Below are positions 45,953-53,759 of a stretch of 64,000 nucleotides of DNA, one piece after another. Under the pieces are notes generated by a model that saw nothing but the letters and a program-made list of their open reading frames with translations, did no database searches and was not told the origin of the DNA. The stretch spans positions 1-64,000 of the forward strand of contig CAZYQW010000045.1 of the NCBI GenBank assembly GCA_964649825.1, in the 5' to 3' direction. The first letter of the stretch is position 1. Every line of letters starts with the position of its first letter. Both the position numbers and the translations under genes were made by a program. The stretch is from CAZYQW01 sp964649825. GTDB taxonomy: Bacteria; Planctomycetota; B15-G4; JADJEK01.

Positions 45953-47731
45953 TCACGCATCGGCGAGGTCGGCCACGAGCGCGGACCACCGGCTCGCGTC
46001 GCCCCGCCCGAGCGTCAGCGTCCACGTCGGGCGATCGTCCCCCCTGCCCTGGAAGAACGGCACCTCCCGGCCCCGCGCGACGTGGTATCCCTCGATGAAT
46101 CGGAGGCGCACGGTCCGGTCGCCGCCCTCGATCTCGATGTCGAGCCACTTCGCGGTCACGGTCTTCTTGAGCGCCCCGCTCGACTCGTAGTGATGGAGTC
46201 CGACTCCGACCAGGCGGCCGGCCTCGACGCCGTCGAGCCGCGAGAGCTCGTAGCGGCGCTCGCCGTCCGCGTGCAGGAGCGCGTTGATCCGCCCGCGCAG
46301 GTCGTCGAGATCGACCCTCGCGCTCGCGGCGAGCGACCCCGGCTCGGCCGCGGACCCGGCCGCGACCGGCGATGGAGCCGCATCGCTCGCGATCTCCCGC
46401 GTCACCGCGGCCATAGGGCCGACGTTCCATGACCCCGCGAGCACCGCGGGAATGATCGTCACGAGCCTTCCACCGGCGAACGGGGCGCGCGCGCCGCGCA
46501 TCACGCTGAAGCCGTCCTCGAGGACCAACGCCCCGCTCCGGGCCGCGACGTCGACCTCGAACGAACCGCGCGCCGCGTCGTGGAAGCCGATCGGGAACCC
46601 CTCGGCGCTGCGCACTTCGACGAGCGGTCGGACGACTCGACCCGCCTCGATCCCCTCGCAACGGAGCAGGCGCAGGTCGAGGACTCCCGCGTCGCGCAGG
46701 AACCGATTCACGGCGTCGACGACGTCTTGGTTCGGATCGGCCGGCGCCGACGCCGTGGACGCCGCCGACGCGGTGGAAGAGGGATGGGACGGCTCGATCC
46801 ACGCCTCGGTCGGCTCGGCGCCGGCCGGGGTCGCGGCGACGGTCGCGCCGGCGCCGGACTCTGCCGCGTCGGCCTCTGCCGCGTCGGTCTCGACGGCGCG
46901 GTCCGGTCGCGGCGACGACGCGTCGGCCATCGCCTCGATGATCGCAGCCGCCGGGACCGCCGTTCCCTCGAGCGATCGGACCAACGACTCGAGCTCGCTC
47001 GCGCGGAGGTCATGCTCGACGAGCTGCTCGCGGGCCAGGTCGAGCTCGCGCTCGAGGCGCAACGACTTCTCTTCGAGCTCCTGCTGCCGCGCGAGGTCGC
47101 CGGTCCCAGTGTGCCGCTGCTCGCGCAGGTCGCCCTGCGTCGCGGCGAGGATCTGCTTCAGTCGTGCGATCTCCGCCGCCTGCGCCTTGTTCTCGTTCGC
47201 GAGCACACGATTCGCGGCGAAGCCCTGCTCGACCGAGTCGAACATGCGCTCGCGATCGCGGTCGAGCTCGACCTGGCTCCGTGCCGAGCGCGCGAGGTCC
47301 TCGCGACGGGACTCGTGGAGCGCGCGCGCCTCGGTCCTGAGCTCTCCCTCGAGGCGTCCGATCACGACGTACGCGATCGCGACGACGACTGCGGCGCCGA
47401 GGCCGCCGAACAGCGCCATCGTGTACGGACCGCGACGCCGCTCCTCGCGCAGGCGATCGGCCAGCACCTTCTGGGACTCGTGGAGTCGCCGGAAGGTCTG
47501 GTTCAACGCGTCGGTCGATTTCAGCACCATCTCGGTCCGGTCGGAGCGCTCCAGCGCCTTGGCCAGCCGAGTGTGCGCGTCATGGATGCAGCGCAGGACC
47601 TCCGAGTTCATCCGGACCTGCGCGTGGAGGTCGTTCGGGGCCGGCATGCCCGCCGGCGATTCGAGCGCGCCGGGCGGGCCCGCTCCATCGTCGTCCCGAT
47701 CGGACTCGGTCGAAGGGTCAGGACGACTCAT
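45953..47731 (-). CDS. membrane protein with coiled coil and a duplicated C-terminal domain
   Basis: The product has 592 residues. A cytoplasmic start of ~100 residues is followed by one membrane helix (~100-126, 'LGAAVVVAIAYVVIG') and a coiled coil (~127-270). An Ala/Ser/Glu-rich linker comes next. The C-terminal half contains two copies of a ~100-residue domain. Copy 1 (~335-430) has 'LRCEGIEAGRVVRPLVEV' and 'LEDGFSVMRGARAPFAGGR'. Copy 2 (~480-585) has 'SRLDGVEAGRLVGVGLHH' and 'FIEGYHVARGREVPFFQGR'. The family is not recognised. The domain pair probably lies outside the membrane. A GTG at 47737 is an alternative start. Confidence 0.8.
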   Translation of the reverse strand: MSRPDPSTESDRDDDGAGPPGALESPAGMPAPNDLHAQVRMNSEVLRCIHDAHTRLAKALERSDRTEMVLKSTDALNQTFRRLHESQKVLADRLREERRRGPYTMALFGGLGAAVVVAIAYVVIGRLEGELRTEARALHESRREDLARSARSQVELDRDRERMFDSVEQGFAANRVLANENKAQAAEIARLKQILAATQGDLREQRHTGTGDLARQQELEEKSLRLERELDLAREQLVEHDLRASELESLVRSLEGTAVPAAAIIEAMADASSPRPDRAVETDAAEADAAESGAGATVAATPAGAEPTEAWIEPSHPSSTASAASTASAPADPNQDVVDAVNRFLRDAGVLDLRLLRCEGIEAGRVVRPLVEVRSAEGFPIGFHDAARGSFEVDVAARSGALVLEDGFSVMRGARAPFAGGRLVTIIPAVLAGSWNVGPMAAVTREIASDAAPSPVAAGSAAEPGSLAASARVDLDDLRGRINALLHADGERRYELSRLDGVEAGRLVGVGLHHYESSGALKKTVTAKWLDIEIEGGDRTVRLRFIEGYHVARGREVPFFQGRGDDRPTWTLTLGRGDASRWSALVADLADA

Positions 47732-47738
47732 GGTCACG

Positions 47739-48455
47739 CTACCGATCCATGGAGTCTTCGTCGGAGTCTTCGTCGCCCGCGACCGGATCGCCCGCCTCCT
47801 CGTCGCGGTCCGGCGGCGCCAGGCTCGCCACGACGATCTCCCGCGTCGGGGCCTGGCGAAGCCGGTCGAGCAGCGCGAGCGGGATGTGCCGTGGCGTCAG
47901 CTCGAACGTGTGGCCGGCCCACTCGAGGCGCCCGCCGGTCGCGCTCTCCGCGTCGACCGAACCGCGCACCGCGAACAACGCCTCGACGATGTCGCCGGGC
48001 CCGAGCGACGTGCCCGCGAAGGTGCCGAGCGTCTTGAATCGAAGCGTCGAGGCGCGCACGCGGTCGTCCGACGGCGTGTACCAGTCGGGGACGTACTCGA
48101 AGCGATCGTCGCCCCGTTCGATCCACAGGCGCGCCTCGTCAAGCCGGACCGGCGGCGCACCCGGCCCCCCGAGATGGTAGACCGCGAGCTCGAAGAACGA
48201 GAGAGGCTCCGCCACCGCGGCGAGGTCGCGCAGGCGCAGCGAATACCAGCTCGCCGGCCGCGGCTCGAACCCGATCGGGGCGACGTAGACCGCCAGCGGG
48301 CCGTCGACGCCGGCGAGCACCGGCACGGAGACGTCGTCCTCGATCAACGTGCGACGGACAGGCGCGACGGGATCCTTGCCGCAGCCGACGAGGCCCGCGA
48401 CTCCCGCCAGCGCGACGGCCACGGCGGCGAACCGAAGGAAACGCCCATGGTTCAA
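47739..48455 (-). CDS. lipoprotein of unknown function
   Basis: The product has 238 residues from a TTG at 48455 with a GGGGGG run upstream; there is no usable ATG. The signal peptide ends in a lipobox ('ALAGVAGLVGCGKDP'). The mature part contains 'YVAPIGFEPRPASWYSLRLR', 'SFFELAVYHLGGPG' and 'VEALFAVRGSVDAESA'. The tail is acidic ('DEEAGDPVAGDEDSDEDS'). It lies between the exported helical protein and the duplicated-domain protein, all on one strand and closely spaced, so the three may work together in the envelope. Confidence 0.75.
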   Translation of the reverse strand: MNHGRFLRFAAVAVALAGVAGLVGCGKDPVAPVRRTLIEDDVSVPVLAGVDGPLAVYVAPIGFEPRPASWYSLRLRDLAAVAEPLSFFELAVYHLGGPGAPPVRLDEARLWIERGDDRFEYVPDWYTPSDDRVRASTLRFKTLGTFAGTSLGPGDIVEALFAVRGSVDAESATGGRLEWAGHTFELTPRHIPLALLDRLRQAPTREIVVASLAPPDRDEEAGDPVAGDEDSDEDSMDR

Positions 48456-48489
48456 GGGCGTGCCCCCCGGTCGCGGACGGGGCGGACGA

Positions 48490-49254
48490 TCACCATTTCT
48501 TCGAGCGGTTGTCGTTGTACCACTTCTCCCATTCGGGCGCGGACTGGAAGCTCTGGAGCGTGAGCGCGGCGAGCGCGTCGTTCATCGGTACCTCGATGGC
48601 GAGGATTCGTTCGCGCCAGACCGGGTTCTTGCCCTTCTCGCGCAGGTCGAGGTTGTTGGTTCCGGCGTACTCTTTGACGAGCGACTCGACGATCTCCTTC
48701 CGCAGCTTCACGTCCTCGTCGCGATACTCCGAGAGAGCCTGGATCGCCGCCTTCACGACCATGTTCTCGCTCTCTTTGAGCAGCTTCACGAACACATCGA
48801 CGTTCTTCGGGTTCTTGTGCTTGCCGAGCGACTCCACGAGGATCGCCTGTACGTCGGATCGCTTCTCGAGGTGCTTCACCTTCATCGCCGACTTCAGGGG
48901 AGCCTCCCCTTCGGGGATCATGGCGGACAGCGCCGCCGCCGCCGCCATGTAGAGGCGGTCCTCGCCCTCCTTCGCGCGAAACTTGAAGACCTTCGCGATC
49001 GCGTTGACGGCCTCCTTCTTCTGCTTCTCGTCGTAGTTCTTGTAGTCGTTGGTGAGCAGGTCCATCGCGCCGACGGCGGCCGTCATCGCCGCGTCGCGCT
49101 TGTCGTCGTCGTTCGTCTTGCTCTCGTCGAGAGCAGCGTCGAGACTCTCGATGTGTTCGGTCGGATCGGCTCCGGTCGCCGGCTCTTCCTGAGCGACGAC
49201 GGAAGTCGTGACGAGCGTGGCGAGGAGCCATCCGAGAATCGTGCGGAAGCGCAT
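48490..49254 (-). CDS. exported HEAT-repeat-like helical protein
   Basis: The product has 254 residues with a signal peptide ('RTILGWLLATLVTTSVVAQ') and a perfect AAGGAGG upstream of the ATG at 49254. The mature part is strongly helical with regularly spaced Ala/Leu pairs: 'AAVGAMDLLTNDYKNYD', 'QAILVESLGKHKNPKNVDVF', 'VVKAAIQALSEYRDEDVKLR'. This fits HEAT-like solenoid repeats. It probably acts as a periplasmic scaffold. It is the first gene of the three-gene envelope cluster. Confidence 0.8.
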   Translation of the reverse strand: MRFRTILGWLLATLVTTSVVAQEEPATGADPTEHIESLDAALDESKTNDDDKRDAAMTAAVGAMDLLTNDYKNYDEKQKKEAVNAIAKVFKFRAKEGEDRLYMAAAAALSAMIPEGEAPLKSAMKVKHLEKRSDVQAILVESLGKHKNPKNVDVFVKLLKESENMVVKAAIQALSEYRDEDVKLRKEIVESLVKEYAGTNNLDLREKGKNPVWRERILAIEVPMNDALAALTLQSFQSAPEWEKWYNDNRSKKW

Positions 49255-49328
49255 CGCGAGAAACCTCCTTGGGGGGAGCGATGAACGTGCCGAATTCTAC
49301 GAGCCGGACGCGCGTCCGGACGGAAGAA

Positions 49329-50714
49329 TCAGAGGGTCGATTCGGCGGTCCATTCCGCGCCGAAGAGGTCGACGCCCAGTGCGCGCGCAAGAGCCGCCCC
49401 CTTGACAAGCGTCTCGTGGTGCTCGGCGGCGGGCGACGAGTCGAGCACGACGCCGCCGCCGACGTGGAAGTGCACGCGATCCCGCTCGCGAACGATCGTC
49501 CGGATCGCGATGTTCAGGTCGAGGTCGCCGTCGAACCCGATCCATCCGATCGAACCGCAGAACACCCCGCGACGCGTCCGCTCGATCTCCTCGATCACCT
49601 CGATCGCCCGCAGCTTGGGCGCACCCGTGATCGAGCCGCCCGGAAACGTCGCGCGCAGCAGCGCCTCGGAGTCGACCCCGGCACGAAGCCGGGCGCGGAC
49701 CGTCGCCACGCGATGGAACACGGTCGCATACGTCTCGATCCGTGCCGCGTCCACGACCTCGACCGACCCGAACTCGGCGACGCGACCGAAGTCGTTCCGC
49801 TCGAGATCGACGATCATCGCCAGCTCCGCGGCCTCTTTGCTCGAGGTCGAGAGCTCGGCGACGGCGCGGAGGTCGTCGTCCGGACGTCCGCTGCGCGGAC
49901 GCGTCCCCTTGATCGGTCGGGTCTCGATGATGGATCCACGCCGTCGCACGAATCGCTCGGGGGATGAGGAGAGGACCTGGACGTCGCCGGCGTCGACGTA
50001 CGCCGCGAACGGCGCCGGGTTCTCCTGCCGCAGCCGGCCGTAGAGCGCGAGCGGATCACCACGGAAGGCGCCCTCGAACCGCTGCGAGAGGTTGACCTGG
50101 TAGACCTCGCCGTCGCGGATCCGCTCGCGGACCTCCTCGACCGCTCCCAGGTACTCGTCGCGCGTGAAGTTCGAGCGGAGCGACGACGCGACGGGCACGG
50201 GCGCGAGCGGCGCGAGCGGCGCAGCGAGACGGCGCTCCGCCGCGGCGAAGACCGACCGTGCGCGTGCCTCGTCATCGTCCCGGACGAACAGAGTGGCCGA
50301 TCCGTCGTGCAAATCGATGTCGAGCCCGCGATCGAACAGCCCGAACCAAAGGTCGGGCGCGCCGGTCGAACGCGACGCCGTGGTCGGCCAGCGTTCGAGG
50401 TGCCGGCCCAGGTCGTACGCGAGGAACCCGGCCGCGCCGCCGCGGAACCGCGACGGACCTTCGTCGGGTTCGCACCCGTGGGCCGCGATCGAGGCGAAGA
50501 GCCGGTGGAACGGATCGGTCGCCGCGCTCCCCCGGTCCGACTCCGCCTCGACTCGGATCACGTCGAACGGGTCGAACAACACGTACGCGCGACGCGCCAG
50601 GTCGCTGGCCTCGCGCGCGCCGTCCAGCAGCACGGCCGGGCCTCCGCCGCGGAGCCGACGGAAGCACTCGAACGGGTCGAATCGACCCGACAGGCGTCGC
50701 TCGAACAGGGTCAC
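49329..50714 (-). CDS. pabB: aminodeoxychorismate synthase component I
   Basis: The product has 461 residues from a GTG at 50714. Chorismate-binding motifs are present: 'GEVYQVNLSQRFEG', 'SSPERFVRRRGSIIETRPIK', 'GTRPRSG', 'AMIVDLERNDFGRVAEFGSV' and 'FPGGSITGAPKLRAIEVI'. The 'PIKGT' form, with Lys where TrpE has Ala, points to PabB (folate) and not anthranilate synthase. No glutaminase (pabA) is adjacent. TAGTCT lies six bases before the GTG. Confidence 0.92.
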   Translation of the reverse strand: MTLFERRLSGRFDPFECFRRLRGGGPAVLLDGAREASDLARRAYVLFDPFDVIRVEAESDRGSAATDPFHRLFASIAAHGCEPDEGPSRFRGGAAGFLAYDLGRHLERWPTTASRSTGAPDLWFGLFDRGLDIDLHDGSATLFVRDDDEARARSVFAAAERRLAAPLAPLAPVPVASSLRSNFTRDEYLGAVEEVRERIRDGEVYQVNLSQRFEGAFRGDPLALYGRLRQENPAPFAAYVDAGDVQVLSSSPERFVRRRGSIIETRPIKGTRPRSGRPDDDLRAVAELSTSSKEAAELAMIVDLERNDFGRVAEFGSVEVVDAARIETYATVFHRVATVRARLRAGVDSEALLRATFPGGSITGAPKLRAIEVIEEIERTRRGVFCGSIGWIGFDGDLDLNIAIRTIVRERDRVHFHVGGGVVLDSSPAAEHHETLVKGAALARALGVDLFGAEWTAESTL

Positions 50715-50827
50715 CGCGGCAGACTATGCGCCGGGGCGCGCCCCGTCCACCAGCGCGTCACTCGAAGTGGATCCGTCCGGGTCCTGCGACGAAGCGCCGG
50801 TCGATACCTCCTGCTATCCTCCCCCTC
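50715..50827. promoter_or_regulatory. divergent leaderless-type promoters of pabB and xerC/D
   Basis: On the minus strand TAGTCT (50726-50721) ends six bases before the pabB GTG. On the + strand TATCCT (50815-50820) ends seven bases before the xerC/D ATG. Neither gene has a Shine-Dalgarno sequence. Confidence 0.4.
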
Positions 50828-51766
50828 ATGGCGGCGGATCTGTACCAGGCGCTCGAGAGGTTCCTCGACACGCAGCGGACGTTGCGCGGCGCGTCGCCGC
50901 ACACGTTGCGCGCGTACGAGAACGACTTGATCCAGTTCATCGAGCTCGCGCGGGCGCGAGGCGTGCGCGACGCGGGCGGCGTCGACACGCTGGTCGTGCG
51001 TGAGTTCATCCGCCACTACCGCGAAGGGCGTGACGGTGACGGCGCGCGATCGAAGTCCACGATGGCGCGGAAGGTGTCCGCGCTGCGTACGTTCTTCCGC
51101 TTCCTCGTCGAGCAGGACGAGCTGGAAGAGAACCCCGCCGTCCCCGTGCGACGGCCGAAGCGCGACCGGCCGCTGCCGAAGTTCCTCGACGAGCCGGCGA
51201 TCGATCGCCTGCTCGACGCGCCGGCGGGCGACTCGTTCGCGGCGGTCCGCGACCGTGCGCTGCTCGAGGTGCTCTACTCGACCGGCGCGCGCGTCTCCGA
51301 GGTCGTGTCGGCGAACGTCGACGACGTCGATCGGCTCGGTCGGACGATGCGGGTGCGCGGCAAGCGGAAGAAGGAGCGGATGCTCATCCTCGGCGAGCCG
51401 TCGGTCGCCGCGCTCACCGTGTACCTCGATCGACGCGCCGAACGCCTCCGAGCGATGGGTCGATCGACCGAACCGGCTCTGTTCCTGAACGATCGACGCG
51501 GCCCGGCCGGCTTGCGGCGCCTGACGGACCGCAGCATGCGGCGCCTCCTGAAGGTCCACCTCGCGCACGCCGACCTCGACCCGAGCGCCTCGCCGCACAC
51601 GCTCCGCCACTCGTTCGCCACCCACCTCTTGAACCGCGGCGCGAACCTGCGCGTCGTGCAGGAGTTCCTCGGACACGAGAACCTCACGACCACGCAGATC
51701 TACACCCACCTCGACCTCGAACGGCTGAAGAAGACGTACGACGAGACGCACCCCCGCGCCGACTGA
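50828..51766 (+). CDS. tyrosine recombinase XerC/XerD
   Basis: The product has 312 residues. The N-terminal SAM-like domain ('LRGASPHTLRAYENDLIQFI') binds DNA. The catalytic residues are Arg in 'YSTGARVSEVVSANVDD', His-x-x-Arg in 'SPHTLRHSFATHLLNRGANL', His in 'EFLGHENLTTTQIYTH' and the Tyr of 'IYTHL'. Length and lack of extra domains fit the chromosome-dimer-resolving Xer proteins and not a phage or integron integrase. XerC versus XerD cannot be told. No att or dif site was identified. Confidence 0.92.
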   Translation: MAADLYQALERFLDTQRTLRGASPHTLRAYENDLIQFIELARARGVRDAGGVDTLVVREFIRHYREGRDGDGARSKSTMARKVSALRTFFRFLVEQDELEENPAVPVRRPKRDRPLPKFLDEPAIDRLLDAPAGDSFAAVRDRALLEVLYSTGARVSEVVSANVDDVDRLGRTMRVRGKRKKERMLILGEPSVAALTVYLDRRAERLRAMGRSTEPALFLNDRRGPAGLRRLTDRSMRRLLKVHLAHADLDPSASPHTLRHSFATHLLNRGANLRVVQEFLGHENLTTTQIYTHLDLERLKKTYDETHPRAD

Positions 51767-51773
51767 GGGCCGT

Positions 51774-52730
51774 TCAGCTCGCCAAGATGCGCGCGAGCAG
51801 GGCCGGATCGATGTTCCCACCCGAGAGGACCACGACGCACGTCCGACCGGCGAGGGGGACACGACCAGAGAGCAGCGCCGCGACGCCGGCCGCACCCGAC
51901 GGTTCGACCACGAGACGCGCGCTCTCCGCGAGGAAACGGACGGCGGCGATGAGCTCGTCATCGGAGACGAGGATCGAGTCCGTGACCAGTTCCTGCGCGA
52001 TCGTGAACGTGATCTCTCCGATCGAAAGCGGCTTGAGGCCGTCGGCGATCGTCGGGCCGGGTTCGACGGCGACGGGGCGGCCGGCCGCGAGGGCGCGGTC
52101 GAGCGCGTTCGCGTGGGTCGGCTCGACGCCGTGGATCTCGACGGCGCGGAACCGATCCTTCACCGCGAGCGACGTCCCCGCGATCAGGCCTCCACCCCCC
52201 ACCGGCACGAGCAGGACGTCGACCGGCTCGACCTGCTCGACGATCTCGAGCCCGACCGTTCCCTGGCCGGCGATGATGCGCGCGTCGTCGAACGGCGGAA
52301 TCATGACCAGGCCGTCCAGCTCGACGAGCCGCTCGGCGGCGCCGCGACGTTCCACCGACGTCCTCCCCGCGAAGCGGACCTCGGCACCGTACGCGCGCGC
52401 GGCTTCGACCTTCAACCCCGGGGCATCCTCGGGCATGAACACGACGGCACGAGCGCCCTCGCTCGCCGCGGCGAGCGCGAGCGCCTGGCCGTGGTTCCCC
52501 GATGAATAGGTGCACACGCCGCGGCGGCGCTCGGCCGGGGAGAGCGAGCGGACCGCGTTCAACGCGCCGCGGAACTTGAAGGCGCCGGCCCGCTGCAGGT
52601 TCTCGGCCTTCAGGAACACTCGACCCCCGGCCCGCTCGCCGAGTCGGCGCGACGACAAGACCGGCGTACGATGGGGACCGTTCCGCAGCCGCTCCTGCGC
52701 TCGCCGGACGTCGTCGATGGTCGGGATCAA
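51774..52730 (-). CDS. threonine dehydratase / serine racemase-type PLP enzyme
   Basis: The product has 318 residues from a TTG at 52730 with GGAG upstream. The PLP lysine is in 'ENLQRAGAFKFRGALNAV', and the Ser-Gly-Asn-His-Gly loop is 'YSSGNHGQALALAAA'. The glycine loop is 'LVPVGGGGLIAGTSLAV'. There is no C-terminal ACT regulatory domain, so it is a catabolic-type (TdcB/YbgE-like) threonine deaminase or serine racemase and not biosynthetic IlvA. It converges on xerC/D with seven bases between. Confidence 0.9.
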   Translation of the reverse strand: MIPTIDDVRRAQERLRNGPHRTPVLSSRRLGERAGGRVFLKAENLQRAGAFKFRGALNAVRSLSPAERRRGVCTYSSGNHGQALALAAASEGARAVVFMPEDAPGLKVEAARAYGAEVRFAGRTSVERRGAAERLVELDGLVMIPPFDDARIIAGQGTVGLEIVEQVEPVDVLLVPVGGGGLIAGTSLAVKDRFRAVEIHGVEPTHANALDRALAAGRPVAVEPGPTIADGLKPLSIGEITFTIAQELVTDSILVSDDELIAAVRFLAESARLVVEPSGAAGVAALLSGRVPLAGRTCVVVLSGGNIDPALLARILAS

Positions 52731-52856
52731 CTCAAATCTCCGTGAAGCATCGACCTACGTCGAGGTAAGGGGCCGTGAAATTGCGACCAAGGTCAACGAA
52801 TCGGATCTGGTACCGTACCGGATTCGATCGGCGTCACCGGGAGAGAAACGCAAGGC

Positions 52857-53684
52857 ATGAAGACGTGCCTCGGACTCTTGCAGATCGCGCTCATCTTCGC
52901 GGTCGTCATCAGCTTCGTCCGCCTCGCCGTCGGGACCGGCGCGGCGCGCGCCACCTGGAACTCGTGGCGCGAGCTGCCGCGGCGACCGACGTTCCAATTC
53001 GCGGTCGGGATCTGGCTGGCCGTGTTCGTCATCGATCTTTGGCAGACGAAATACGACCTCCTGGCGCACGTCCGTCGGCCCGAGGACTTCACGCCGATCT
53101 TCCACCAGATCGAGGGGTCGCTCCCGGCCACGATCCAGAGCATCTTCGAGTTCTGGCCGCTGACGCTCATCCTCACGTTCGCGTACCTCATCCTGTTTCC
53201 GGGGATGCTGTTCGCGAACGCCCATGCGTTCGATCGGCTCGACGACCGGTATCGGGTGCGACTGACGGCGTACGTGTACCTGCTGAACTACTTGCTCTGC
53301 CTGCCGTTCTACCTGTTCTTTCCGGTTCACGAGCCGTGGTTCCACGCACCGGCCGGAGTCCTTCCGCTCATGGACGAGGTCCATCCCTTGCTGATCGACA
53401 TCGTCCGGCCGATGAGCGGGCTCGACAACTGCTTCCCGTCCTACCACGTGTCGCTGACCGTCTCGCTCGTCCTGATCGCGCGCGACTCCGGCTTGGTCCG
53501 CTACGCGCGCGCGGCGACGATCTGCGGGGTCCTCATCGTCTTCTCGACGGTGTACCTCGGCTTCCACTGGTGGACCGACCTCGTCGGCGGCCTGGTCGCC
53601 GGGACGTTCGTCTACTGGGTCTCCCGCCCGCTCGCCGAGTTCGACTTGCGGGAGCTGCTTCCCGTCGCATCCGGACGTTCCTGA
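52857..53684 (+). CDS. PAP2/AUR1-like integral membrane phosphatase or phosphotransferase
   Basis: The product has 275 residues with about six membrane helices. PAP2 catalytic motifs are 'LDNCFPSYHVSLTVSL' (C2, His) and 'STVYLGFHWWTDLVGG' (C3, His and Asp). The 'NCFPSYH' form and overall layout resemble the AUR1/inositol-phosphorylceramide-synthase-like branch. The substrate is probably a lipid or polyprenyl phosphate. The ATG at 52857 has GGGAGAG upstream. The next gene on the same strand is glycogen phosphorylase, 75 bases on. Confidence 0.87.
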   Translation: MKTCLGLLQIALIFAVVISFVRLAVGTGAARATWNSWRELPRRPTFQFAVGIWLAVFVIDLWQTKYDLLAHVRRPEDFTPIFHQIEGSLPATIQSIFEFWPLTLILTFAYLILFPGMLFANAHAFDRLDDRYRVRLTAYVYLLNYLLCLPFYLFFPVHEPWFHAPAGVLPLMDEVHPLLIDIVRPMSGLDNCFPSYHVSLTVSLVLIARDSGLVRYARAATICGVLIVFSTVYLGFHWWTDLVGGLVAGTFVYWVSRPLAEFDLRELLPVASGRS

Positions 53685-53759
53685 CGCGCAACGACATTCG
53701 CGGCGGCGCGACCCGAGAATCGCCACCGTTCTCTGGAGTCGGTTCGACAAATCGCTTCA

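Noticed and set aside
50828..51766. Integrase of a genomic island or phage
   Set aside because: Size, domain layout and housekeeping neighbours fit chromosomal XerC/D. No attachment repeats, tRNA or mobile genes are nearby.
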